A DNA stretch of 64,000 nucleotides from Sanguinoderma infundibulare (Eukaryota > Basidiomycota > Agaricomycetes > Polyporales > Polyporaceae), in contig JAVLRN010000011.1 of the NCBI GenBank assembly GCA_032821775.1, positions 372,001 through 436,000 of the forward strand. Reading direction: 5' to 3'. A program made the position numbers and the translations under genes. Positions 1 to 11,330 of this stretch are shown piece by piece (positions within the stretch are counted from its first letter, which is position 1; every line of letters begins with the position of its first letter). The notes below the pieces were generated by a model. It was not told the origin of the DNA and did no database searches. It saw only the letters and a program-made list of their open reading frames with translations.

Positions 1-729
1 TCCGATGTTCTTCCACCGCCCTGATGTTGTGCGCTCTGTGTCCATCGAAAAATATAAAGCTACACTGTCAAGACAACAGCCAACGGAAGGAGAGTCGTAT
101 AATACACAGTGCCCCGATGTGCTACGAATGGCAGGATAGGAGCTCAGAATGTCGTGCCACACTGGGTCTGGCAGTGCCACCAAGGCACGGCACTACTAGT
201 CATGCATGGTGCGCGGTGCACATGGCATTTTCCTTCAAGCATCCTCCACAGAGTCTCGGAACACACTCGGGTGTTAATATGACGGCTCGAGAGCATCTAT
301 GACATCTATGAATTGTGAGGTATACATTATACATGCTACTATCCTATACAGTAATGGCGTCCGTCAGTATCGTAATACGAAGGTACCTGCTGAGTGGGGG
401 AGTGTGGTGGTGCCTGCGCATGCTTGGTGCGCGTGTGGCGGTTACATAAGGTTCCTTCCTGCAACAGATGGCGAAGATGGAGCAGTTGAGTCGGTGGCAC
501 AGAAGAGTCGACAAGAAGCAAGCGCAATCATGCCGACCTGGCCGTCAGTGGTCACCGGTCAACGGCGCTCACCGCCAACCATCATGCCGCCGCGACCGGA
601 GCGAGAGCAGGGAAAATCGGCGCTTCTCAGGCCGTTTGTGAGTCCCGGTCGACAAACCGACCTTGCGGATTTTTGACAGCCTGCAGAGCATCCAAGTCAG
701 TCGAGCCACATCACCCCGCGATAAAATAT
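1..729. other. Stretch without a supported gene
   Basis: Short open frames exist on both strands, but none shows a recognisable domain, consistent codon use or plausible splice partners. The right end is the 3' flank of the MRS2-like gene. I see no RNA gene or repeat here. Confidence 0.5.
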
Positions 730-3719
730 CTAAGGGCGAACGAGGTCGCACCTGTGCACCCCAAGCCACGCCGTGCCGATGAACAGCGCAAACGAGCCGG
801 CGCCCATCAGATAGAACGCGTACTCGTGCTCCTCAAAGTGGCTCTTCAGCTGTTGGACACGAAACGTCATTGTCAAATCGACGTGGGAGGCGAGGCGAAC
901 AGCACCCGAATTTGATCCCTACTCACGTTCATACCGAATACGCCGACAACGAGCGTCCCTATGCCGATCCCCATTGTCAGGATGGAGATTTGCAGGTCAA
1001 GCGCCAGGAGCGCGTTCCGGTTCGAGTCCAGGATAAGCTCGACGATCTCTTGAGTGGATTGCACGTTCGACTGCGGAATGCGGCGTGATCAGCAAAGTCA
1101 ACGCAACCTCAACTTGGATAGCAAACAAAGTGTTGTCAATGGAGGACGATGGCCTCCGGTGTCAAATGCGGAAAGCGCGCCCTGGATGAGACAAGGATAC
1201 GGTCGCTACACATCGAGGGCAAGTTTCAACGATTCCTGCTGAATAAAGCGCGGAACGTGAAAACAAGATGCTGGAAATGGGATTCGGAGAAACGTGGTGA
1301 AATCGTTGTAATCTCCAGCTAGATTGGATGGTTCCTCGGGTTTAACAATGATTCCACCGTGCTTCCCGCAATCCCACCTTGGTACTCATATTCCATGCTC
1401 CACACATATTCCAGGGAATCATCGGAGCGCTGACAACTGAAGTACGCACTCACCTGGATGGTCTCGGCTTCGTTGACGATTTCCTCGACCTGCTTCGAGA
1501 ACGACTCCAGCAGCACCTCAAGCTCCTCATGATCGTGCGTTTTCCTCTGCACCTCGTTCTTCTTGTCCGTCAGGTACATCGCGTCCAAGTCCTCATCTAG
1601 CGTAAAATCGCGTCATCCATTGAGCCGAGTTGCATGGAAGCGGTGCGGGGCGTCCTTACCTTGTTCCAGAACCTCTTCGAGCGCCTCTTCCACCTGCAGG
1701 CACACAGATCAATGTGTCAATCACCCATTGGACACAACGATGACGCCAGACGGGTCAGATGCCAGACACGTACCAGCTTTGCGCGGTTCTGGAAGCTGGC
1801 TAACCGCCGCGAATAATGCAGTAAACGCTTGAACCGGTCGTGGTCGATGTCGTCCTCGAGTTCGGCCAAGAGGCCGCCGACAAGGTTGCGGATGAAGACC
1901 ATCTCCGCCTCGAGCGCGCTCAGGACTGACAGCAATATTGACTCCAGTGCCCTGTGGATGAGGATTCAGGTTGATGGACCGAGGTACGAGGTTTGCGTGA
2001 ACCGGGGAGAGACACGGATGTATGAAGTCTACGATTTCGCCTCATCAGGGGTGCTCAATTCCTCCGGATGGGGACGCTGGGCGGACTCGGAGCTCGTCTG
2101 ATGGAGTTATTGCCTACGCAATGTTAGCCGACGAACTCGTCTTCGACAGAGGCTAGGTACCATGACATTGTTGTCAAACAGCGCGGTTTGATTTTGCCTC
2201 TAACATACTCGCGAGTCGCCGTTAAAAGAAAGCGAGTGAAGAGACCGACGTTGATCCCTCGCCATACGTAGACCGCTCAGCTAGCCTATCAGTCCACAAT
2301 AATTGCCTCCGAGGGCGTCCAGCGTCCAGAACCATTGAGTGCCTATATGCTCTTCGCATTTGACTAGAGGGACAGATTGGCGCGGCATTACCATGTACGC
2401 GCGACATGAACCCAACATGTGGAGATGGGTCGGACAGCTTATGACGCGTCCTGGAAGTACTTCGTGGCTCATGCTGGCAAGGGCTCCTTCGCGCCTTGGT
2501 TCCGCACCGACGCCTTAACCGCTCGCTTGACAGTCATACTCAACCGACGCTTCCATAGCATTATAGACGCGTCATGCGTGATTCGACTCATGCAGACACC
2601 CAAGGCGCGCATACACGACCCGTGCCCAACCCCAGCGGGAACACAGCGGTGCGAAACTCACCGGAATTCGTAAGGAAGCCCAGACACCTTCGACCTCAAG
2701 TTGTGCTGCGCCGCGGTGAGCAGACGTGTCTAAGAAAAAAGCCGAACGCGCACACACCTCGAGGTGATACAGAAACACCGAATGCAGGCGGGAATCGGCG
2801 GAACCATACGTGTCGAAGAGGACGACGGTGTCGGCCTTGACGAGTGCACGGATGTGGAGGATGTTAACCTTGTTGGGGGAAGGTGGGGGAAGGCGGGAGA
2901 AGGACAGGGGGTTTGGTTAGAGGGAATGCAGGAGACGGAAGGGGGCTACGTACAAGGATAGCTTCCTTTCGCACCAGGATGGTGGGCACGAGGTTGGGGA
3001 TCCGTGAATCAATTTTGCGGAGATCACGCGGCTGCCCGCTGACCGATTAGCAGGAGGCGCGGACGTGCGGGCGTGCGGGTTCAGGCCCGCTGATGGACGA
3101 ACTTACGTTCAGACGGTGCTCGGCACACAGTTCGGCCTTCCTGAACTGCCCCGAGATGGTCTTGACGTTTCCTGGGGACGTAAAGCGAAAGACAAGGCAG
3201 TCGAAGGTTAGGCGAGTACGTAGGGGGGAGAAGGGAAGGGCTTCAGCTGACCGTCTGCATCGAGGATCGTACCTGTGGGTCTGTCAAGGTTAACGAACGT
3301 GTCCGGTGTGCTTGACCAAGTGTGGACTCACAGCGGAGCATGAGGTCGGCGGGCTGGCGTCCCTTCATGGCTTTCTCGAGCACTGCGACTTTTGCGGCAT
3401 CCTCATGGCAGTCTGACGGTTCGTCGAGGGGGTCTGGAGACTTGCGCGGGGCGAGGCGTTTGATCCAGGTGGTGAAAGGCCTTGTGGCAGGATTGCGCGG
3501 CTGTGACGATGAATGCCACGGATGGAAATACCGGGAAAGCAAGCGAGAGGTGCGCGTGGCCGAATAGGGCACAAGCGGCCTTGTATTCCGAGCAGCCAAG
3601 CACGTTCTTTGGGGGAAGAGGAAGTGAGACGAGGCAGGCCAAGGAAGACATGTCGGCGATGCGCGGTAGTGTATGGTTGTTACATGGCGTTGTGCCAGCC
3701 GTGGTAGGAGCGTATGCAT
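730..3719 (-). CDS. MRS2: MRS2/LPE10-type mitochondrial inner-membrane Mg2+ channel
   Basis: CorA-superfamily magnesium channel of the mitochondrial inner membrane. The first exon (3332-3719) encodes an Arg/Ser-rich presequence-like N-terminus ending in RPFTTWIKRL. The join across intron 3273-3331 reads LMLRC-TILDADGQ. Further exons give KTISGQFRKAELCAEHRLN, PRDLRKIDSRIPNLVPTILV and VSGLPYEFR. The core then reads ALESILLSVLSALEAEM and MYLTDKKNEVQRKTHDHEELE, and the first membrane helix ends in the diagnostic GMN signature near 930. Splicing GMN across 850-926 gives GMN-LKSHFEEHEYAFYLM, as expected for MRS2, followed by the second helix and a short tail; the stop is at 730-732. One intron, 1952-2661, is 710 bp while the others I resolved are near 60-80 bp; the split Arg codon rejoins correctly across it. 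The family call is firm. The start was chosen because it begins the presequence, and some small exons are not delimited. Confidence 0.88.
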
Positions 3720-4739
3720 ACGCAAACGAGCGTGAGGATGGCGACGGTGACAGAGCCGGACAGAGAGCTCGAGGAGGGATGTGGAGGACGACGTGCAGCG
3801 TCGCTTGCAACCCGCGTCTGCCCACGCACCCGAGACGCCCATCGTGGACCCATGACCACAAAGTCCTCCATTAGGTAAGCACATCGAGATCACCGGTTTC
3901 CGGTCCATGTCTCCGATGTCGTTCACCCCCAGCTGGCTCCGGTTCGGCGAGGGTCTGTCCGCAGCCAAGACAGAGGCGTCGGACTCCAAGCGGACCCAGA
4001 CCGCGGTAAGTACCCCATCGCGGAAGTATTTCATTCGTCGTATTGCAGCTCTTTCCCGCTAGTGGTCCACCCGAGCTATAACCCCCATCTATTAGTATTC
4101 TCCCGCCCGCCTTCACCCGTATGCAGTTCTTTCTCCCCAACGTGTCTTCCCAGACGTGCCCACCGGTGTCCAAACAGAAGCATCCGCTATGACTACCGTG
4201 GGTCCTGATGCGAAGCACTCATTTCCTCGACTTCGACCAGCCCATCGTCGCCACAACGTCCAGTGAGTTGCACTTGATCAGTTCCTGATTTGCTGATTGC
4301 ATGGCAGACTCCCGCCGGAAAAGTCTCCACGCGTTTCCCGCTCCTTAGGTCATTTTACCTATACTCTTTCGTCAACTTTCGACTACGCCGATTCGTGCGC
4401 ACGCACCCCGCCCATGTGACCCCAGCCTGGATCTGACAGTCTCTTGACTCGCGAACGCGCAGGACACGAGCCCGCTTCCTTGCTCCCCACCTGTCTTCCT
4501 ACCGTCAGACCCAGATCATCCCGTCCGCCTATGCATCATCTCCTCTTCGGCGTTCCCCAGACCCTGGACGCCACGGATCTGGCTCCGGCCCCATTTCCAC
4601 ACCTCCCTCCTTCACAACTTCCCGACGCCTTCACCCCGGCCCAATTTACATGGACCTCCCCGGTCAGATGCGCTCCCTTTTGCCTCTCCCTTTCTCCTCC
4701 CCCCTCCATCTGGACTCCGACCCCGACTAGTTCCTGACG

Positions 4740-5654
4740 ATGCACGAAGTCTCCCGCTTGCTCCAGGCTGCCGCCGCCCTCTCCCAACTCTTACGCGATG
4801 CCGGCGTACCTCATGCGTTCTACGGCAGCATCCTCACCGCCGTCCTCTCAAAAGCACCCATGGCCGATGTCCGTAACCCCCAAGCCCATCTCGCCCTCTA
4901 CTGATCATGACACATGCACAGGAAATAAGCTGCATAGTAGAAGGTGGGACGGCTCACCCCTTTCGTCGCGTACGTCAGGCTTGCGCAGGGAACGACGACT
5001 TCCTAATCGTCCCCTCCCCCTGGAGTAACCGGTGCGTCAGAACGTCCTTTCGAAGGCCTCCCCACCCACAACCCCCATTCACCAAGCCACAGCTTGCACG
5101 TGAAATACCAACGCCTAATCCCGCCCATCGACGTGAGCATTGCCATTTTCCTTCCGCGGCCCCCCTCGACGCCCCTTGACTGACGCAAACCAGATCGAGA
5201 TCTTGCCTGCCGGCGAAGAAGGGCCTCGACGACTCGACGGCGCGACGGTAATGATGGTCGGGAGGGTCCCGTTCCTGACAGTCACAGAGTTCATCAGGGC
5301 CAAAGTCAAGGCCTGGTCAATGTATGTCGGCCGCAGTTCATTCATCTTCTACCTCACGCCGCTTTCGCACGGCACTCAACCTTTCTACGCAGGCGCGGAT
5401 CGGAAAGGGACGCGCAGGAAATCACGTTCGCCATGTCGCGCTACTGGAACCGGGTAGATCTGAACCGCATTCCTGAGCAGGAGATGAACGAATTCGCGTC
5501 GCGATTCCCCGCCGTCGGCCCATCATGGCAGGAGCTCAAGCGGAAATATGGCATGTATGTGTCCCTTTGCTCCCTCGATACCGTTTGGGGTCCGCGATGC
5601 TCAGTTCCCTTAGGTCATAGCCCCCACGTAAAAGTAATAGTCCGAGGACGATAA
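4740..5654 (+). CDS. Uncharacterised basidiomycete protein, possibly nucleotidyltransferase-like
   Basis: A multi-exon gene that rejoins cleanly. Exon 1 begins MHEVSRLLQAAAALSQLL and continues VPHAFYGSILTAVLS. Splicing then gives DEISCIVEGG and HPFRRVRQACAGNDDF, LHVKYQRLIPPID, IEILPAGEEGPRRLDG with VPFLTVTEFIRAKVKAW, and finally MRGSERDAQEITFAMSRYWN with IPEQEMNEFASRFPAV and ELKRKYGM. It resembles a basidiomycete family I know only as hypothetical. The order of a GS-containing segment, acidic residues and a conserved ID-IEILP strand suggests a nucleotidyltransferase fold, but that is inference. The last exon is ambiguous: reading through gives a stop at 5652-5654, while alternative splices after KYGM would end a little earlier or later. 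It is transcribed away from the MRS2 gene. Confidence 0.65.
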
Positions 5655-7073
5655 TGGCTAATATTGTACCTGTATATTTAGCATCATGTTTGAACATGCA
5701 CTCATTGCACGCAGAGCATCGGACTCGCAAGAGGCTCCTTGAAGTCCGAGGTGTTCCGCTGGACGTTTGTCATCCACCACTCACGCACCTCATGCACCTC
5801 ACGCCTCTTACCTTGTTCTGTCTTTTCTCAGATCGTCAGGGAGGTGAGCGCGTTCAGTTCGCTAGTTCCTTCCAAGCACGGCACCCCCGGCCCTGTCTCT
5901 GTCCTATCGTTTCGTACCCCAATTCGCATGACGGAATATGTTCCCGGACTTGATGTGCTTTCGCGCTTCGCCGACCCCACAGATCGCGCAAGCCCAGCCC
6001 AGAGCCTAAAGTGCGGGGCGCCACCAACGTACATAACGTACAGAGCTCTCTCGGCATCGACGTGCCACAGGCACCATGTACCAGACAGGGAAGACTCAGA
6101 AGGCGTGCGTGCTGCACAAGCCTCCACATCCCCGGGCCCCCTTCCTCGTCCGCCGTATCGTCCGTATCTTGTCGCGCGAGATTGCTATCGGTATCCGGGG
6201 CATTCCCTACCCCACCCTCCCACCCCCCACCCCCAACCCCACGCAGACAGCTGGGTACAGGCTCGGGTAAAATGATGGTCTGCTGACTGCAGGGCTCGGT
6301 CGGGCGCAGGAGATGGACAAGCCGTTGAAGCCTATCGGTGAGAAGATCGCTTGCACGCCATGGCGCGCGACCGACTGGGCGAATATCAGATAAATAAGAC
6401 GCCGGAGATGCGCGTCCTTGCATCCCCCGTCCTGGGGCGAATTCGGAGAGGTCGGGGTGGAGGGGACGCCGGCAGCGCAGAGGGCGGAGCGTGCATCCCG
6501 GGCCGATCGGGGAGGTCATGCTGCATTGACGGGCGCGCCTCGTGTCGAGGGGGCGTCGGCGACTGTGGAGGTATTGTATGCCGTCGACTGCGCATGCGAA
6601 CCGTTGATGTCGAGCTGAGTTGCCTCAGGCGTACGGCTTGTCTCGTGCCGTTCAGCTTCAAGTTGCAGCAGCGGCCTGGGGCGGTACCTGCGTGGATGCG
6701 ATGGGACATCGAGCCAGAGTCGATGGTCAGACGTGCTGATCTAAGCGGGGGTTGGTTCTGACTCCCGTTTGTTATCTGCTACCGAGCTGAGGGTACAGAC
6801 CGAGTCCGGTATGGCCTTCAACTTCTTGAAGGCCGAGGCTGAATATTAATACATTGATCCTCACTGAGCGGAGTCGGTCATCATGAGCTCCCGCACCTTC
6901 GTACTACATGAACTGGATCCGGGTTGATCAGTTATGTCCGAGGCAGAAGAGCAGAGAGAGCCTTTTAGGTGGATTTTGCGAACCAGATCTCGACGATCCT
7001 TCTGCACTTCCCGAAAGAGAAGAGTGTCACAGCGCTTGGGCTTGGATCACATGACGTGTCACAGAGGACGCGT
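5655..7073. other. Stretch without a confidently identified gene
   Basis: Open frames at 5739-6275 (plus), 5854-6519 (minus) and 6351-6761 (plus) overlap one another in GC-rich DNA and show no domain that I recognise. A small spliced gene cannot be excluded. The right end is the upstream region of RPT6. Confidence 0.4.
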
Positions 7074-9030
7074 ATGCTGAGCTCGTCGCGTCCGACGAGG
7101 CCGCGTACGACGCCGACCGCATCCCCCACCAGCCCCCAGCCCCCAGCCCCCGTTTCCACTACCACTGCTGTGCCGAACACGATGCCAGGAGCCATCATTA
7201 CGCCTTCACCATCTTCTGGACTCAAGTCCTACTACCAGGCCAAGATCGAGGCGGCGGAGCTCGAGATTAACCAGAAGACCCAGAACTTGCGCCGTCTGGA
7301 GGCACAAAGGAATGCTCTCAACGCAAGAGGTGAGTGGTGGATGTTTTGTGGAATGAAACGAGAGTCTTACCTGGCTTATACAGTGCGGTTGTTGCGGGAG
7401 GAGCTGCAGCTACTACACGAACCTGGGAGTTACGTCGGAGAGGTCGTGAAGGTCATGGGCAAGAACAAAGTGCTCGTAAAGGTCCAGCCCGAGGGCAAAT
7501 ACAGTGCGTAACACATTACTTTCTCCAACAATCAAGGTTGTTGCGGCCGGTCGTCCTTGCAGTCGAAGATGACGTTCGCCGATTAACCGGCTTGGCTCTC
7601 TGGTCGCGGTCGGGCCATATCTGCATCTTGTCGGCTGCCAAAAAACATGTCCTGACCAGAATGGTGGGGGTGACTGCCACCGGACATCCGAGACCCCTAC
7701 CCCCCCCCTCTCAGACTGTCGTTGGGTTGCACGTCTGGGCCTTTCTGGCATTCATATGGAGCACTGGCGCGCGCATCTGCACGACGTCCGCGACTTGCGC
7801 GCTCGCAAGCTCGAAGTCTCTACAAACGTCCCCGCTTTCGTGGCGTGTCTTGGGTATTCGCCCACGAGATACGTGATGAATGGTGTCACAGTCCATGCCA
7901 TAGACCGGACACACAACCTTCCGCTATTCCTTCTCAATGGGTTTCGTCTCGCTAAATTCCGCGCATAGTTGTCGACTTCGACTCCGAGATCGACGTCTCT
8001 TCATTAACCCCTTCACTACGCATCGCCCTCCGTTCGGATTCGTACACAATACATAAGATCCTTCCTAACAAGGTCGACCCTCTCGTTTCGCTCATGATGG
8101 TGGAAAAGGTCCCCGACAGCACGTACGAGATGGTCGGTGGTCTCGACAAGCAAATCAAGGAGATCAAAGAGGTCATCGAATTACCCGTCAAGCACCCCGA
8201 ACTCTTCGAGTCCCTCGGTATCGCACAGCCCAAAGGTGTCCTCCTCTACGGTCCTCCTGGCACCGGAAAAACTCTGCTTGCACGTGCGGTGGCGCACCAC
8301 ACGGACTGCAAGTTCATCCGTGTATCTGGCTCCGAGCTCGTTCAGAAGTACATCGGCGAGGGCTCGCGGATGGTGCGCGAGCTGTTCGTCATGGCACGTG
8401 AGCACGCGCCGAGCATCATCTTCATGGACGAGATCGACTCCATCGGCTCCTCGCGTGGCGAGAGCGGCTCGGGCGGCGGCGACTCGGAGGTGCAGCGGAC
8501 GATGCTCGAGTTGCTGAACCAGCTGGACGGGTTCGAGTCGACGAAGAACATCAAGGTCATCATGGCGACGAACCGGATAGACATCCTCGATTCAGCCCTC
8601 CTTCGGCCTGGTCGGATCGACAGGAAGATCGAGTTCCCGCCCCCGGGGCCTGAGGCGCGCGTGGCGATTCTGCGTATCCACTCGCGGAAGGTATGTTGGG
8701 GTTGTCGTCGACCTGCATGATTCGTCCGGGCTGACGCATCATGTTCCCGCAGATGTCGCTGCAGCGTGGCATCAACCTGCGTGCGTTGGCGGAGAAGATG
8801 GGGCAGTGCTCTGGTGCCGAGGTGCGCGGTATCTGCACGGAAGCGGGCATGTACGCGCTGCGCGAGCGCCGGCAACACGTCACCCAGGAGGACTTTGAGT
8901 TTGCGGTCGCGAAGGTTCGTGTTGTCGATCACGTCCACATCTTGCTCCGCATTTATCTGACGGGTACGGTCCGCAGGTGCTGAAGAAGAACCAGGAGGGG
9001 AACACATCGGTTAACAAGCTGTTCTCGTGA
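7074..9030 (+). CDS. RPT6: 26S proteasome regulatory ATPase subunit 8 (Rpt6)
   Basis: AAA ATPase of the 19S regulatory particle, one of six subunits that unfold substrates. Exons 7074-7329, 7384-7503, 7969-8690, 8753-8914 and 8977-9030 sum to 1314 nt (437 residues). The order is a Pro/Thr-rich N-terminus, a coiled coil around [18 protein letters not shown], an OB-type segment ([14 protein letters not shown]), then the AAA domain with Walker A GPPGTGKT, Walker [13 protein letters not shown], the pore-loop region, Arg-finger region [12 protein letters not shown] and the C-terminal lid ending NTSVNKLFS. The start at 7074 gives about 30 residues more than usual; Met at 7182 would give 401 residues, closer to the family norm. 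Intron 7504-7968 is 465 bp whereas the others are 54-62 bp; the codon split across it restores KYIVDFD. Very likely a single-copy housekeeping gene. Confidence 0.95.
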
Positions 9031-9451
9031 TGTAGATCGTTCCCGGTGGTGGACTTGTATTCGTGTAGTCCTTGCAGTTTCCTTTCTCTCTTCGTGTCCC
9101 GACGCGTGATTTGGAAGCAATGCTGTGGGCTAGGTGAGATGAACCCTTCGCGTATTGACACGTTCGCGATAGGTCACCCATGAAATACGCTGGGCGTTTA
9201 TGTTTGTCCAGGGACGTTGCGAAAGTGGCGTGCGCAGTGCGAACTGGTAAGTAGAAGCAGCATTCATCGCGGGCAACTCGGAAGCTCATATAGACGTCCC
9301 AAGACGTCCCTCACCTTATTTTCGAAGCATAGGCATTTTGATTGCAACAGCATCCTGCACGGTTGCATCTTTGTTATATTTGAGTCGTCCATAATGCATA
9401 AAGGCCGCTCACTTATCGACGTTCGTCCCCGTTTTTGTATCTTTCATTTCG
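9031..9451. other. Intergenic region between RPT6 and a membrane-protein gene
   Basis: No gene is supported here. It should hold the RPT6 3' UTR and the promoter of the next plus-strand gene. Confidence 0.5.
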
Positions 9452-10792
9452 ATGAGCAGCATGGCCGGCCTCTCCAGCCCCATCGGTTGCGGACTGTGCA
9501 GCACATCTATAACCGCACCAGCCACCCTGCCCACTCCCACGGGACCCTTTTCCTTCGAAGCCGTCCCCAACTGCCTAACATGCACACCCGCGACATTCTA
9601 CTGGAGTTACTTTGGCCCTCCGGAAACATTTACGCTCATCATATCCGAACCATGCCCTTTCCAGATCTATCCCCTCTCTGACGTGACCCACGTCAGGCGA
9701 GACGTTACATCCTTCCTCATCGCGGAAGGCCTGGACGCGACGGACCTCACATCGTCGTGGCCAGCAGTTAACGTTCCGTCAGGGTGGTATGTACTGCAGG
9801 CCATCGGCACTGGATTCTCCGCCACGTCTCGACAGTTGTTCGTAGGCGTCGGGACCGACACGTCCTGTCTCGACATGCCTGCTCCTCCTGCGCCTTCCTT
9901 CGGTCCCCCCACTCCAATTTCGACCACCCTTGCCACATCCGAACTCTTCATTTCCACATCTACTGCCCCAGCGGGAATCACACCTTTCCCCTCCGCCATT
10001 CCCCTCTGGTCATCCTCGCCCACGGTCGATACGAAGGAGACGGACGGGATAATCGGTGGGCTGGTGGGCGCCGCAGTGCTCCTCGCCGCAGCATTTGGGA
10101 TATACCGCTTGCTACGCCAACGTCGCACGCCGCCGCTGCGTCTTGTGGCCTTCCTGAATTCTTGTCGCCGTCGACGACGAGAAGCCGTACGATGGGGCTT
10201 CGGTATTGCTTCCCGTCCTTCGTCGCCTGTCCACGAAGATCTAGAGAAGGATGCCTTTGGATTTGATAGACCACAGCTCGGGGCGGTGCGGACCGCTTGC
10301 GGTAGGCCGCGCTCTACCGCATCCATGTCCAACGCGTCGGACATGGTCGAGCTCTCTGCCGCGTGCGAGCCTGTCATGGATCCTGGAGTAGAGCCGCAGC
10401 GCGCTATCGCCCTCGCAGCACTCGATGCAAACTCTGCCTCGAGCTCACTCCGGTCCCAGGCCCCTTCCCCTTCCCCTTCCGCCGATTCGTCCATCCTCAC
10501 CGTGACCCCGAGGCCGCGGTACCCGCGCACGCCGGAGGCGCTGGACCTCTCGACGTCGGCGAGCACGAGCACGAGGTCGCCGCTCACTCCCAGCAGCTTC
10601 GTGAGCGGGCAGCTGGCGACGCCCGCGTCGGCTGTGCCGTCGTCGGCGACGTCGCGGATGTACCGCGTGCGGGATAGCGCGTGGAGCGAGTGGCCTATGC
10701 CCGAGAGCGAGCCAGGCGCAGCGGGTACGGACTCTGTCGATGGGCGTACGAGTATGGGCGATGGGGAGGCGGACGTTGTACAGGCGCAGTGA
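9452..10792 (+). CDS. Single-pass membrane protein with Ser/Thr/Pro-rich ectodomain, unknown function
   Basis: An uninterrupted frame of 446 residues. Residues 1-190 are Pro/Ser/Thr-rich with several cysteines (CGLC, CLTC) and end in a Ser/Thr-rich stalk. Residues about 199-220 form one hydrophobic helix (GIIGGLVGAAVLLAAAFGIY) followed directly by basic residues RQRR and a second RRRRR cluster, which fits a type I or III orientation. The cytoplasmic tail is long, disordered and Ser/Pro-rich. This layout is common among basidiomycete cell-surface proteins of unknown role. There is no clear cleavable signal peptide at this start, so an unrecognised upstream exon is possible. The 428-residue frame on the other strand is its GC-rich shadow. 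Confidence 0.7.
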   Translation: MSSMAGLSSPIGCGLCSTSITAPATLPTPTGPFSFEAVPNCLTCTPATFYWSYFGPPETFTLIISEPCPFQIYPLSDVTHVRRDVTSFLIAEGLDATDLTSSWPAVNVPSGWYVLQAIGTGFSATSRQLFVGVGTDTSCLDMPAPPAPSFGPPTPISTTLATSELFISTSTAPAGITPFPSAIPLWSSSPTVDTKETDGIIGGLVGAAVLLAAAFGIYRLLRQRRTPPLRLVAFLNSCRRRRREAVRWGFGIASRPSSPVHEDLEKDAFGFDRPQLGAVRTACGRPRSTASMSNASDMVELSAACEPVMDPGVEPQRAIALAALDANSASSSLRSQAPSPSPSADSSILTVTPRPRYPRTPEALDLSTSASTSTRSPLTPSSFVSGQLATPASAVPSSATSRMYRVRDSAWSEWPMPESEPGAAGTDSVDGRTSMGDGEADVVQAQ

Positions 10793-11330
10793 CCGTCGGG
10801 CGGTTGTGACTGTGGGGCGGTGAGGAAGTTTGCCTCTGTCACCGGACTAAGTTCGTACGGCGTAGTATGCCATCTACTACCTCGAGTGGCTTGTATTGAT
10901 GCATTGTTCTGCGCCCCATATCCCTTCCTCGATCGGATTACTTGAGGGTTCATATGTATACCTTGTTCCTGGACTCGGAGTTTGCGCTTGGTATGAGTCG
11001 CTCAAGGGCGTATGAAGTGTTGGCGCCCACTCTCTGCCATCGACCACCATCATCCCTCGATGAGCCGCAGCATCCGTCCGCAATGTCTTCGCTGTGCTTC
11101 AGGGTCCATTATGGTCATATTCTCCTAAACTAATATACTCTTGGACTGTACTCGGCGGCTTTTCCTGCTCAAGGCGCTGGGTGCTTCGCCGGAGCACGCG
11201 TGCTGCGGTAAACGATGGGTGGTCTCGTTCAAGCAATGGGTCGCCTTGCCTGGTTCTGTGTGGGATAGTTGGGTGGTCATATAACTTCCTGAACTCTTCG
11301 TGCGTTCTTCGCCACCTTCTCCTTCTTGCA
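10793..11330. other. Intergenic region upstream of the first MOV10-like helicase
   Basis: Short frames only; nothing recognisable. A TATA-like AATATACT lies near 11,131, about 200 bp before the helicase start. Confidence 0.4.

Noticed and set aside
24..302. 92-codon frame at the left edge
   Set aside because: No recognisable sequence or splice partner; typical of chance frames in this DNA.
9667..10953. 428-codon open frame on the minus strand
   Set aside because: It is the complement of the membrane-protein gene at 9,452-10,792 in GC-rich DNA; it has no domain and the plus-strand protein has a clear membrane helix.
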